Below are positions 21,895-30,793 of a DNA stretch of 35,796 nucleotides, in pieces; position 1 is the first letter of the stretch; every line of letters begins with the position of its first letter. The DNA is from Emticicia sp. (GTDB lineage: Bacteria > Bacteroidota > Bacteroidia > Cytophagales > Spirosomataceae). Below the pieces are notes generated by a model, which saw only the letters and a program-made list of their open reading frames with translations, was not told the origin of the DNA and made no database searches. The DNA lies in NCBI GenBank assembly GCA_023254245.1, contig JALQYE010000021.1:1-35796 (forward strand), written 5' to 3'. Position numbers and translations under genes: made by a program.

Positions 21895-24800
21895 ATGAAA
21901 CGACTTCTCCACATAATAGGTTGGCTGATTGTTGGAATTTCTTTGCTATTAGGGGGTATTTTGATGTACCTACAATCTCCTACAGGACAAGATTTTCTGA
22001 CAAAGGAACTCGTTTCATACCTACGAAAAAAACTTCAAACCAAAGTTGAAATTGGCAAAGTAAGATTCGATTTTCCTGACTGGGTTTCGCTCGAAAATGT
22101 TTATATCGAAGACCTCACAAAAGACACATTAGTATCAGGAAAACGCCTTTATCTCGACCTTGATATGCTGGCATTGCTGCAAAACCGTGCCGATATTAAT
22201 CAAATCAAACTTGAAGGTATTCGATTGAAAGTTAACCGAACACTACCCGATACTACGTTTAACTTCACTTTCATTCTAAAAGCTTTTGATTCGGGAACTC
22301 CGACTGATACTGCTTCCAAGCCATTCGATTTGGGAATGAAAGGTGTAAAACTCCAAAATGTGCATATCACCTACAAAGATGCAGTTTTAGGAACCGATGC
22401 CGATGCAAATTTCGCTTATTTGGAAACAAAGTTTGATAAGTTTCACCTCAACCAATCGCAATTCCATCTTGCATCTATTAACGGAAATAATGGCTCAGTT
22501 ATTCTGAATCTTTATAAACCTTTAGAAAAAACAGTAACTATTGCCAAAAACTCAAAATCTCTTACTGATACCCTTGATTTTAATTTCAAGAAACTCAATT
22601 TAACCAACATAAGTTGGCTATTTGACAGCAGCGAAGATGGCATCAGTAGTGGTGGAAAAATAGACACGATGCAAGCCGAAGGTGAAAAGATTTACTTAGA
22701 AAACCAAGAAATCAAATTGCCAAAGGTGCTACTCAACAATGCCACAGCATTTGTAGAATTTGCAAAAAAGTCACAACAAAGCTCACCAATAATAAAAAAA
22801 GACACTACCGAAAGCAAAACGTGGAAACTGAATTTGGGTGAAATAATTGTAAAAAACACGAATCTCCGCTATGATGACAACAATACTACCAAGCAAGTAA
22901 AAGGCCTCGACCCTGCCCATATCGATATCGAAAAGTTAGGTTTTAAACTCGATAAATTTGTTTTTGCTCAAAACCAGATTTCGGGAATTTTGAAAAATAC
23001 CACTTTCCAAGAAAAGAGTGGTTTGAATGTTCAGAATATTAGTTCTGATTTTGCTTACACCAATAAAGCTCTGACTCTAAAAAAACTTATTATCAAAACG
23101 CCGAATACATTACTGCAAGATGAACTGGCGATGCAGTACAGTTCGGTAGAAGATTTTAGTAAAAACTTAGGTAATGTTGGTATCAAGCTAAACCTAAAAA
23201 AGAGTCAACTGGCGGTAAAAGACTTATTAATTTTAGTACCAACCTTAGCCGAGAACCCTACTTTTAAAGAAAAAACCAATGAAATAATAAAAGCTGATGG
23301 AATAATCAGCGGGCGAGTAAACAACCTTGTAGTTTCAAAATTAACAGTTGATGGATTTGGTGAAGCTCACCTTCAAGTGAAGGGTAAAATCGTGGGTTTG
23401 CCCAATACCGATAAAATGGCAGTTGATATGGAACTGGGGCAATTAAGCATGACCAAAGCCGATATACTACGAATGGCGGGTGATAGTGCTATTCCTAAAA
23501 GCATCGAATTACCCCAATTTGTAAGTTTAGAAGGAAAAATAAAAGGCGGATTACAAAACTTAGTGCTTGATGCTTCGCTTGATTCTGATTTGGGCGGAGC
23601 GGCATTCAAAGGTACTTTGAAAAATATTACTGCCGATAAAAATCAACTATATGATGGGCAAATCAACTTACAAGATTTTGACTTAGGTAAACTAACCAAA
23701 CAACCCGAAAAAGTTGGTAAACTTACGCTAAATGCCACTGTCAAAGGAACAGGTTTCGACCCGAAAGCGATGAATACAACCGTTGATGGCGTAGCTCAGA
23801 AAGCCATGGTAAATAGTTATGAATATAATAACTTACGCCTAAAAGGCTCAGTCAAAGACCAAATAGCCAATTTCAATGCCTCGGTCAACGACGAAAATGC
23901 GAAAGTGGTGCTAAGTACCAAAGTCAACTTAGCAAACGAATATCCAGCCATTGAAGCCAAAGTAAATATCGACGAACTCGACCTCAATAAGCTAAAACTT
24001 TATGCGGGTAGTCTGAGTCTGAAAGGCGATATTGAAATGAATATGGTTTCAACAAACCCTGACAATCCACTCGGTAAAATCTTGATTAACAATGCAGTAA
24101 TAAGAAAAGATGGTAAAACTATCCCTTTAAACGGCATTGATTTAGATATTCGTAATACCAACAACCGACGAGACATTACACTAAAATCGCCGTTTCTAAA
24201 TGCTCAGATTGATGGCCAATTTATCTACACCCAACTAAGCGATATACTATTAACCGAAGTAAATAAGTATTTTGCTTTACCCGATATTGCGTATAAACCC
24301 ATCACCACACCTTACGATTTGAGTATTTCGGCAAAACTAAATAACCATCCCATCATCAAAAGTTTTGTTTCGGGAATAAGCAAATTAGATACGGTAAATT
24401 TCGATGCACAAATCAATAATCAGCGAGATACAACACTGCAAGCAAACCTGTTTATACCCAAAATTGAATACGATACTTCAAGCATTGATAATGCCCGATT
24501 CAAGATTTTTGGAGCAAATAAACGTGCTAAATACGAAGGAAATATCGCTCAAATCTTTTACAGTGATTATCGTTTCCGTCGTATTTTTATAGGTGGCGAT
24601 GTTGAAAATAATGTTTTGGGGCTAAATCTTATTGCCAAAGATTCGCTCAATACCAATCGTTATGGATTGGCCGCTAACCTGCGTTCGATTGATAAAAAAC
24701 TTCGTTTGCACCTTAATGAAAAAGGTACTTTGATTGACTATAAAGCATGGACGGCCGACTCGACAGGTTATCTTGAGTATAGCCCAGCGGGTATTTATAT

Positions 24801-26820
24801 CAGTAACCTACAACTTCGCCAAAACAAACAACGATTAACCATTAATAGCCAAAGTACCACACCCAATTCACCGCTAAATATTCAGATTGATAGTTTAAAT
24901 CTAAAGCCTTTTGTCACGCTCGCCACACAAGATTCTACCTTGGCCGATGGTACATTAAATGGTTTATTTAAATTAACTGACTACATGAATGCTCCAGAGT
25001 TTACAGGAGATTTAGCCATCAAAAACTTTGTCTTTACCCAAATACCCATAGGAGATTTGCAGATAAATGCTGCCAACGAAACATCCGACAGAATCAATGT
25101 GTTGGCAACAATTTTGGGGAATAATAACGATATTAACATCAACGGAAAATATCTTTTGAAAGAAAAGAAACCACTCGATTTCAAGATAAATATCAATAAA
25201 ATTGGAGCAAAAACAGTAGAAGCATTCAGTTTTGGCCAGTTAAAGAACGCACGAGGCAACCTAAGCGGCCTACTCAATCTGAAAGGAGAACCAAGCAAGC
25301 CCATACTTGATGGAAGTATCAAATTCGATACTGTTTCGTTTAGTTTAACCCAACTGGGGGCTGTTTATCGTATTCAAAACCAGTCAATGAACTTTAAAAA
25401 TAGTATCATTTCATTTAATAAGTTCATCATTGCCGATTCTCTTGGCCAAAATATGACTGTCAATGGAAATCTTTCACTACAAAATATTCCAAATTTTAAC
25501 TATAAGCTAACCATCGACACCAAAAATTTTATGGTGCTTAATGGAAGCCGAAAAGACAATGATTTCTTCTATGGTAAAGGCTTTGTTGATGCAAATCTGA
25601 ATATTCAGGGAATTGGCACAAAACCAGCCATTGAGGGTAATGTAAAAGTAAAAGACGGTAGCGATATTACGGTTCTACTCCCCGACCGAGAAATTGATAA
25701 AGCCGAAACCGATGGCATTGTTGAATTTGTAAATCTTAAAAATCCATCAGCAGCCAATGTTGCCAAAGTTGATTCAAACGACATTGCCCCTACATTTGAT
25801 TTTGCTGAAGAAGTTTCTCTTAATATCGAAGTCGACGATAAATCTCAACTTACAATCATCGTTGATGAACTCAACGGCGACAACATCAAGGTAAAAGGTA
25901 ATGCCCAACTCAATACTGGTATTACACCAAGTGGGCAACCTTATGTGCTTGGGTTATACGAACTTACCTCTGGTAGTTATGATTTATCATTCCAATTTTT
26001 GAAAAAAGAATTTGCTATTAAAAAAGGTAGCAATCTACTCTGGACAGGCGACCCAATGCAAGCCCAAGTAGATATTACGGCGGTTTATAATATTGAAGCT
26101 GAAGTACCCAAAGCAGTTGCCTCTGATAAGAGTACCAACAAAACCAAAACTCCGCTCGAAGTACAACTCAAAATGAGCGGAAATCTATCGAGTCCAGTCA
26201 TTGATTTTAAAGTTGTCGTGGCAGAAAATGCACCTTCTGACATAGCCAGCGAAATTGAGAAAGATGGGTACTTAAAAACACTTGAGCAAAACCCCGTAGA
26301 AATGAACAAACAGGTTTTTGCCTTATTGGTTTTGAATAAATTCTTGGGCGAACAATCGAGTGATTTCTTTTCGGGCATAAATCCCGAAGCCATTGCTCGA
26401 CAAAGTGTTAGTAAATTGCTCACAGACCAACTCAACTTGCTGGCTGGTGATTTAATTAAAGGTATCAAACTTGATTTCAACCTTAACTCAACCGCCATGA
26501 ATACCGATGCGGGTAATAAAGCCCGTACAGATTTGAATGTCGGTTTAAGTAAGGCATTTCTCAATGACCGCCTTAAAATTGCAGTTGGCCGTAACTTCCA
26601 ACTCGAAAACACTACTGGTTCGGCAGCAAACTCCAATGAAATCGTAGATAATATTTCGCTTAATTATAACTTAAGCAAAGACGGACGTTACCTGTTTAGT
26701 GCCTACCGCAAAAACCAATATCAAGCCATTCTTGATGGCTTTGTGGTCGAAACTGGGGTGGCATTTACACTCACCCTCGACTATGCGTATTTTAAAGAGT
26801 TATTTGAAAGGAAAAAATGA
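21895..26820 (+). CDS. tamB: TamB, translocation and assembly module inner-membrane component (AsmA-like / DUF490)
   Basis: The track starts at the TTG at 21892; the ATG at 21895 gives the natural 1641-residue protein MKRLLHIIGWLIVGISLLLG. One N-terminal membrane helix (residues about 5-25) anchors it in the inner membrane. A very long periplasmic region of repeating beta-strands follows (AsmA-like start DWVSLENVYIEDLTKDTLVSG, many L-x-G-x-L repeats), expected to form a taco-shaped lipid-binding groove spanning the periplasm. The C-terminal DUF490/TamB domain (about 1200-1641) holds GDPMQAQVDITAVYNIEAEVP, LSSPVIDFKV, VFALLVLNKFL and LLAGDLIKGIKLDFNL. It works with the Omp85 protein of the next gene, which it overlaps by four bases (ATGA), in outer-membrane homeostasis and possibly phospholipid transport. 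Confidence 0.95.
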   Translation: MKRLLHIIGWLIVGISLLLGGILMYLQSPTGQDFLTKELVSYLRKKLQTKVEIGKVRFDFPDWVSLENVYIEDLTKDTLVSGKRLYLDLDMLALLQNRADINQIKLEGIRLKVNRTLPDTTFNFTFILKAFDSGTPTDTASKPFDLGMKGVKLQNVHITYKDAVLGTDADANFAYLETKFDKFHLNQSQFHLASINGNNGSVILNLYKPLEKTVTIAKNSKSLTDTLDFNFKKLNLTNISWLFDSSEDGISSGGKIDTMQAEGEKIYLENQEIKLPKVLLNNATAFVEFAKKSQQSSPIIKKDTTESKTWKLNLGEIIVKNTNLRYDDNNTTKQVKGLDPAHIDIEKLGFKLDKFVFAQNQISGILKNTTFQEKSGLNVQNISSDFAYTNKALTLKKLIIKTPNTLLQDELAMQYSSVEDFSKNLGNVGIKLNLKKSQLAVKDLLILVPTLAENPTFKEKTNEIIKADGIISGRVNNLVVSKLTVDGFGEAHLQVKGKIVGLPNTDKMAVDMELGQLSMTKADILRMAGDSAIPKSIELPQFVSLEGKIKGGLQNLVLDASLDSDLGGAAFKGTLKNITADKNQLYDGQINLQDFDLGKLTKQPEKVGKLTLNATVKGTGFDPKAMNTTVDGVAQKAMVNSYEYNNLRLKGSVKDQIANFNASVNDENAKVVLSTKVNLANEYPAIEAKVNIDELDLNKLKLYAGSLSLKGDIEMNMVSTNPDNPLGKILINNAVIRKDGKTIPLNGIDLDIRNTNNRRDITLKSPFLNAQIDGQFIYTQLSDILLTEVNKYFALPDIAYKPITTPYDLSISAKLNNHPIIKSFVSGISKLDTVNFDAQINNQRDTTLQANLFIPKIEYDTSSIDNARFKIFGANKRAKYEGNIAQIFYSDYRFRRIFIGGDVENNVLGLNLIAKDSLNTNRYGLAANLRSIDKKLRLHLNEKGTLIDYKAWTADSTGYLEYSPAGIYISNLQLRQNKQRLTINSQSTTPNSPLNIQIDSLNLKPFVTLATQDSTLADGTLNGLFKLTDYMNAPEFTGDLAIKNFVFTQIPIGDLQINAANETSDRINVLATILGNNNDININGKYLLKEKKPLDFKININKIGAKTVEAFSFGQLKNARGNLSGLLNLKGEPSKPILDGSIKFDTVSFSLTQLGAVYRIQNQSMNFKNSIISFNKFIIADSLGQNMTVNGNLSLQNIPNFNYKLTIDTKNFMVLNGSRKDNDFFYGKGFVDANLNIQGIGTKPAIEGNVKVKDGSDITVLLPDREIDKAETDGIVEFVNLKNPSAANVAKVDSNDIAPTFDFAEEVSLNIEVDDKSQLTIIVDELNGDNIKVKGNAQLNTGITPSGQPYVLGLYELTSGSYDLSFQFLKKEFAIKKGSNLLWTGDPMQAQVDITAVYNIEAEVPKAVASDKSTNKTKTPLEVQLKMSGNLSSPVIDFKVVVAENAPSDIASEIEKDGYLKTLEQNPVEMNKQVFALLVLNKFLGEQSSDFFSGINPEAIARQSVSKLLTDQLNLLAGDLIKGIKLDFNLNSTAMNTDAGNKARTDLNVGLSKAFLNDRLKIAVGRNFQLENTTGSAANSNEIVDNISLNYNLSKDGRYLFSAYRKNQYQAILDGFVVETGVAFTLTLDYAYFKELFERKK

Positions 26821-29255
26821 GAAAAGCCCACTTTTTATATACTCAAATTGATTTTTTTTCTTTTTTCAGAAAGAAAGTAAGAGGCTATATCATTTACTTT
26901 ATTTCTTGTCTCTTGGGTTTCTTCGTGCTTAGTTCTTGCTCCGTAAACAAATACATTCAATCAGGCGAAAGCCTTTATACAGGTGCAAAAATAAAGACCA
27001 ATATTGATTCGAGTTTAAATAAAAGCCAAAAGAAGGTTCTCGAAGAGCAACTAAACACCATTATTCGTCCAGTGCCGAATAGTACCATTTTGGGCTTTCC
27101 GTATAAAGTTTGGTTTTATTATGTAGCAGGAAAACCTAAAAACGAAAAAAGCCCACGAGCTTGGTTCAGAAAGCGTTTTGGTGAAGTACCCGTTTTGGCA
27201 AGCAAAAGAGCCGTAACTATCAATACCGAAATCATCAGTAACTATCTAAATAACGAGGGATATTTTCGCTCAACTGCTACGGGCGAATTAGTTGTGAAAG
27301 GCAAAAAAGCTGAAGCTATCTACGTAGCCAATGTAAAACCTCGGTACTCGATTGGTAAAGTAGAATTTATTAAGAAAGATAGCTCAGTTTTCAGTAAAAG
27401 TCTCATTCAAACCAAAGAGAATTCGCTACTAAAAGTAGGCGAGCCATACAGATTTGATAATATCAAACTCGAGCGTGACCGCATTGATAAAGCTCTAAAA
27501 CTAAATGGCTACTATTACTTTCGACCTGATTTTCTTATTATTAAAGCAGATTCCAATCAAAACACTCGTCAAGTAAATTTATATCTGGAGCTTAAACCTA
27601 ATATTACTCAGACCTCGCTCAAACAATATACCATCAAAGATGTTTTAGTTTATATTGATACGCCCGATAGCACGACTAACACGGGTATTCAAGTTAGGTA
27701 TGGTCTTAGAGTTTTTGACCCAAAACGAGCATACACTAACAAAGTATTTAACGATGCCATCGGTTTTCGTAGCGGACGCCTCTATAATAGCCAAACCCAC
27801 GATGCTTCACTTTCAAGATTAATCAACTTGCGGAATTTTAAGTTTGTAAAAAATCGCTTTGAGATGGTGAATCGCTCTGATTCGGCACTCATTAATGTAG
27901 TTTACGACCTTACTTCGCTCAAAAATAAATCATTGCAAGCAGAAGCCAATTTCCTGACTCGTTCTAATAACCTTGCGGGTACTCAACTGGGGGTTAACTG
28001 GCTCAATAGAAATATCTTTAAAGGAGCAGAAATCTTGAAAATTGGAATTAATACTGGTTTCGATTTCCAACTTACCAATAAAAAGCTCAATAATACACTC
28101 AATAGCTATTATCGTTTGGCCGCCGATGCCGATTTGACTTTTCCGAGATTCCTACTCCCATTTTATAGCGTTCGAGCAGGCAGGAATCAAGCTTTACCCA
28201 AAACCAATATCAATTTAGGATATGTTCGTTTGGTTCAAAAAGGTGTCGGTATCAACCCAGATAGTAGCACTTACCGTTATAATCAATACACAATTACCTC
28301 ACTCAGAAGCTCATTGAGTTATAGTTTACGAAAAAATGCTGCCGTAGAGCATAATTTTACGCCACTTTCCATCAATCTGATAAAACCACAAAATATCAGT
28401 GAAGAGTTTACGGATAAAATTTTCAGAAGTGCAGGAGCTGGAAATGTACAAGATTTACTGCGTTATGACCAGATTTTAATCACACGTCTGATTTTAGGTG
28501 GACAATACAACATCGTTTATACACCCGTACAAAGCCCTTTAAGTAAACATTATTTTTACCTCAATGCGGGGGTTGATATTGCAGGAAATCTGGCAGGACT
28601 TTTTGTAAAAAAACAAACTGATGATTCTAAACGTATTGCTAATACTGTTTTTGAGCAATATGCTCGTTTTGATGTCGAAACTCGTTACTATTTAGACTTA
28701 ACTCCTAATATCCGACTGGCAAACAGGGTAATACTGGGCTATGGTTTACCTTATGGAAACTCCAAAAGTTTACCAAACCAAGTAAAACAATACTTTGTGG
28801 GTGGAAGTAATAGTATCCGAGCATTTAGGGCGAGGTCTATTGGCCCTGGCAACTACAATATTTTAGGTGATAGCACGGCTATTTTTACAACGGCTTATGG
28901 CGATGTAAAACTCGAATTAAACTCAGAGCTACGCATAAAGGTCAGTCAGTTAATAAACTTAGCTACCTTTATTGATTCAGGAAATATTTGGTTGGCAAAA
29001 TACAATGATTCTTCGGGGTATCCAGAAAGTAGTGTTTTTGGCAAAAATTTTTACAAGCAACTGGCCGTTGGTGGTGGTTTGGGTTTACGTCTTGACTTCA
29101 CGTATGTCAAACTTCGTCTTGATTTGGCTACGCCATTTTGCAAACCGTGGCTACCCGAAGGTGAGCGTTGGGTGATTCAAGACATCAAACCATTTGATAA
29201 AGCATGGCGAAAACAAAACCTGATTCTAAATATTGCAGTCGATTATCCATTCTGA
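26817..29255 (+). CDS. tamL: TamL-type Omp85 (BamA/TamA-like) outer-membrane lipoprotein
   Basis: An 812-residue outer-membrane protein. The N-terminus is a signal peptide with a lipobox, LSSC, placing the lipidated Cys at residue 41; this lipidation distinguishes Bacteroidota TamL from proteobacterial TamA. The basic n-region is unusually long (about 22 residues with a Phe-rich run, FFSFFRKK). Residues about 45-350 contain POTRA-like modules (YSIGKVEFIKKD, YRFDNIKLERDRIDKALKLNGYYYF, LYNSQTHDASLSRLINLRNFKFV). The C-terminal half is a 16-strand barrel with the conserved Omp85 elements QYFVGGSNSIRAFRARSIGPG (loop 6) and the final strand NLILNIAVDYPF ending in Phe. Start and stop overlap tamB (ATGA), so translation is coupled. 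Partner of TamB. Confidence 0.95.
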   Translation: MRKAHFLYTQIDFFSFFRKKVRGYIIYFISCLLGFFVLSSCSVNKYIQSGESLYTGAKIKTNIDSSLNKSQKKVLEEQLNTIIRPVPNSTILGFPYKVWFYYVAGKPKNEKSPRAWFRKRFGEVPVLASKRAVTINTEIISNYLNNEGYFRSTATGELVVKGKKAEAIYVANVKPRYSIGKVEFIKKDSSVFSKSLIQTKENSLLKVGEPYRFDNIKLERDRIDKALKLNGYYYFRPDFLIIKADSNQNTRQVNLYLELKPNITQTSLKQYTIKDVLVYIDTPDSTTNTGIQVRYGLRVFDPKRAYTNKVFNDAIGFRSGRLYNSQTHDASLSRLINLRNFKFVKNRFEMVNRSDSALINVVYDLTSLKNKSLQAEANFLTRSNNLAGTQLGVNWLNRNIFKGAEILKIGINTGFDFQLTNKKLNNTLNSYYRLAADADLTFPRFLLPFYSVRAGRNQALPKTNINLGYVRLVQKGVGINPDSSTYRYNQYTITSLRSSLSYSLRKNAAVEHNFTPLSINLIKPQNISEEFTDKIFRSAGAGNVQDLLRYDQILITRLILGGQYNIVYTPVQSPLSKHYFYLNAGVDIAGNLAGLFVKKQTDDSKRIANTVFEQYARFDVETRYYLDLTPNIRLANRVILGYGLPYGNSKSLPNQVKQYFVGGSNSIRAFRARSIGPGNYNILGDSTAIFTTAYGDVKLELNSELRIKVSQLINLATFIDSGNIWLAKYNDSSGYPESSVFGKNFYKQLAVGGGLGLRLDFTYVKLRLDLATPFCKPWLPEGERWVIQDIKPFDKAWRKQNLILNIAVDYPF

Positions 29256-29276
29256 GTTGTTGTTTATAAACACAAA

Positions 29277-29336
29277 AAGGAAGGCTTCGCTTATAGCGAA
29301 GCCTTCCTTGAATAATTCTTTCTATAAAGAATTTTT
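29277..29336. terminator. Bidirectional terminator between convergent tamL and rpoZ
   Basis: AAGGAAGGCTTCGC (29277-29290), loop TTATA, GCGAAGCCTTCCTT (29296-29309) form a perfect 14-bp stem; on the minus strand it is followed by a T run (CCTTTTTGTG), serving rpoZ. A second hairpin AATTCTTT-CTAT-AAAGAATT (29314-29333) followed by T can stop plus-strand transcripts from tamL; it overlaps the rpoZ stop codon. Confidence 0.9.
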
Positions 29337-29640
29337 ACTCAGCGTCTTTCCAACGATATTCTACTTTATCTTCAATAAACTCTTCCAATGCTACCGAAGT
29401 TGGTTTTGGTTGACGCTCATAGAAACGTGAAATTTCAATTTGCTCACGGTTCTCAAAAATCTCTTCTAAGTTATCAATATTTGAAGCAAACTCACCCAAT
29501 TTTTGAGTCAATTCTTCCTTAGTTTTAATAGCAACTTGTCTGGCACGTTGCGATGCAATATAAACCGACTCATAGACATTACCAGTTTTAGCGGCTAATT
29601 TATCTACGTCTCTTGCAATGATTGAAGGATTTACTGCCAT
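29335..29640 (-). CDS. rpoZ: DNA-directed RNA polymerase omega subunit
   Basis: A 101-residue protein if begun at the ATG at 29640-29638, MAVNPSIIARDVDKLAAKTGNVYES; the track's ATG at 29667 adds nine residues not expected for the family. The core KTGNVYESVYIASQRARQVAIKTKEEL contains the (K/N)-R-A-R-Q-(I/V) omega signature that latches on to the RNA polymerase beta' subunit. The acidic C-terminus (LEEFIEDKVEYRWKD) is typical of Bacteroidota omega. It aids assembly and stability of RNA polymerase. It follows bamD on the same strand, as in many Bacteroidota, but coaBC, its usual next neighbour, is displaced by the tamB-tamL pair. Confidence 0.92.
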   Translation of the reverse strand: MAVNPSIIARDVDKLAAKTGNVYESVYIASQRARQVAIKTKEELTQKLGEFASNIDNLEEIFENREQIEISRFYERQPKPTSVALEEFIEDKVEYRWKDAE

Positions 29641-29724
29641 ATTTTTAATTTTGCTCCCTACTTTCAAAGGAACTTTATTTTAAATTTACTTATATCTATT
29701 TATAACTATTACTAAACAATTCTA

Positions 29725-30657
29725 TCAAGGATTACTTTTGCCTGCTTTATCATCTTTTTTAGTTGCGGCATCTTCTCTCTCTTTGGCAACTCTTGCAGCC
29801 TCTTTAGCCTTCAATTCTTTTACTTCCTGTTCGTACTTAACGGCTTTTTCTAAACCTTTAGTGGAACCATCATATACCTTTTCAGCTTGCTTGATATATT
29901 TGCTTTTAGGAAATTTATCAATAAAATCTTCATAAAACTTTAAAGCATCTGTGTAGCGTTCCTTTTGTTTATTTTCAAAACTAACCGAAGCTAAATCATA
30001 TTGTGACTGCACTTTCAAGAACGATAACTCTTCGATATACTCAGAATCTGGAAAATCTTTTTGGAAATTATCAATCGCCACTACGGCCGCCTTATAATTA
30101 GCAATCGTCACACCACTGGTTTTATAATAAAGTTTAGCCTTTTCGTAAGCTTTTTCTTCCAAACGGTGTCTTAGTTCTTTCAAGTTTTGATTACAACTTT
30201 CGGCATACTTACTTTCGGGAAACGAATTAATGAAAGTTTGCAAAGCTTCAATAGCTGTAAGCGTACTTGATTGGTCGAGGTTAAAGTTTGGAGAGTCTTT
30301 GTACATCGAGTTGGCGTACATATAAAATGCTTCTTCGGCCATTGGACTATTGGCGTAAGTGGCATAAAAACTCTTAAACAAATAAGCACTCATACTATAT
30401 TGTTTTTGCTGATACTGTGCATAAGCATTATAAAACTGTGCGTTTTCGGCGAGCGAGTCACCTTTCAACAACGGAATGATTTCTTCAAAAAGTATGCCTG
30501 CTTTGTAGTAGTCACCTTTCTTGTAATAATCATTTGCAGCTTTATATTTCTCATCGGTAGTACCTTTCTTCTGAAGCTTCATAAACTTACTTGAACAAGC
30601 TGAAAGCATCAAAATACTAACAAATAACAGGGCGATATGTGGTCTTTTTAAAAACAT
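29725..30657 (-). CDS. bamD: Outer-membrane protein assembly factor BamD
   Basis: A 310-residue lipoprotein with lipobox LSAC (lipidated Cys21) and SSKF after it. The body consists of about five tetratricopeptide-like repeats (KYKAANDYYKKGDYYKAGILFEEI; FYNAYAQYQQKQYSMSAYLFKSFYATYANSP; ALQTFINSFPESKYAESC; AIDNFQKDFPDSEYIEEL; ALKFYEDFIDKFPKSKYIKQA), the BamD architecture. The C-terminus is a charged Lys/Glu/Ala helix. It sits at the inner face of the outer membrane and hands substrate barrel proteins to BamA. rpoZ follows on the same strand. An exact TAnnTTTG element ends five bases before its start codon. Confidence 0.93.
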   Translation of the reverse strand: MFLKRPHIALLFVSILMLSACSSKFMKLQKKGTTDEKYKAANDYYKKGDYYKAGILFEEIIPLLKGDSLAENAQFYNAYAQYQQKQYSMSAYLFKSFYATYANSPMAEEAFYMYANSMYKDSPNFNLDQSSTLTAIEALQTFINSFPESKYAESCNQNLKELRHRLEEKAYEKAKLYYKTSGVTIANYKAAVVAIDNFQKDFPDSEYIEELSFLKVQSQYDLASVSFENKQKERYTDALKFYEDFIDKFPKSKYIKQAEKVYDGSTKGLEKAVKYEQEVKELKAKEAARVAKEREDAATKKDDKAGKSNP

Positions 30658-30662
30658 GGGTG

Positions 30663-30670
30663 CAAAGATA
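30663..30670 (-). promoter_or_regulatory. -7 element of bamD, implying a near-leaderless transcript
   Basis: On the minus strand TATCTTTG (plus CAAAGATA) matches TAnnTTTG exactly and is only five bases from the bamD ATG (30657). No matching -33 element is clear. Confidence 0.5.
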
Positions 30671-30793
30671 ATAAAAATGCTACGTTTTTGTAACGAATTT
30701 TACAGCTTAATTATTTCTAATAAGTAAAATATAAGTGGTTTATGGTCTGAAACAGCTCAAATCTAAGATATTTGAAATAAGCGAGTTAAAGAA

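Noticed and set aside
24981-25322. 113-codon ORF on the minus strand inside tamB
   Set aside because: Shadow of tamB with no recognisable features.
26085-26636. 183-codon ORF on the minus strand inside tamB
   Set aside because: It lies wholly opposite the conserved TamB C-terminal domain and shows no domain, signal or start context; a shadow frame.
29641-29667. Upstream ATG for rpoZ
   Set aside because: The omega family begins at MAVNPSII; the nine extra residues are not expected.
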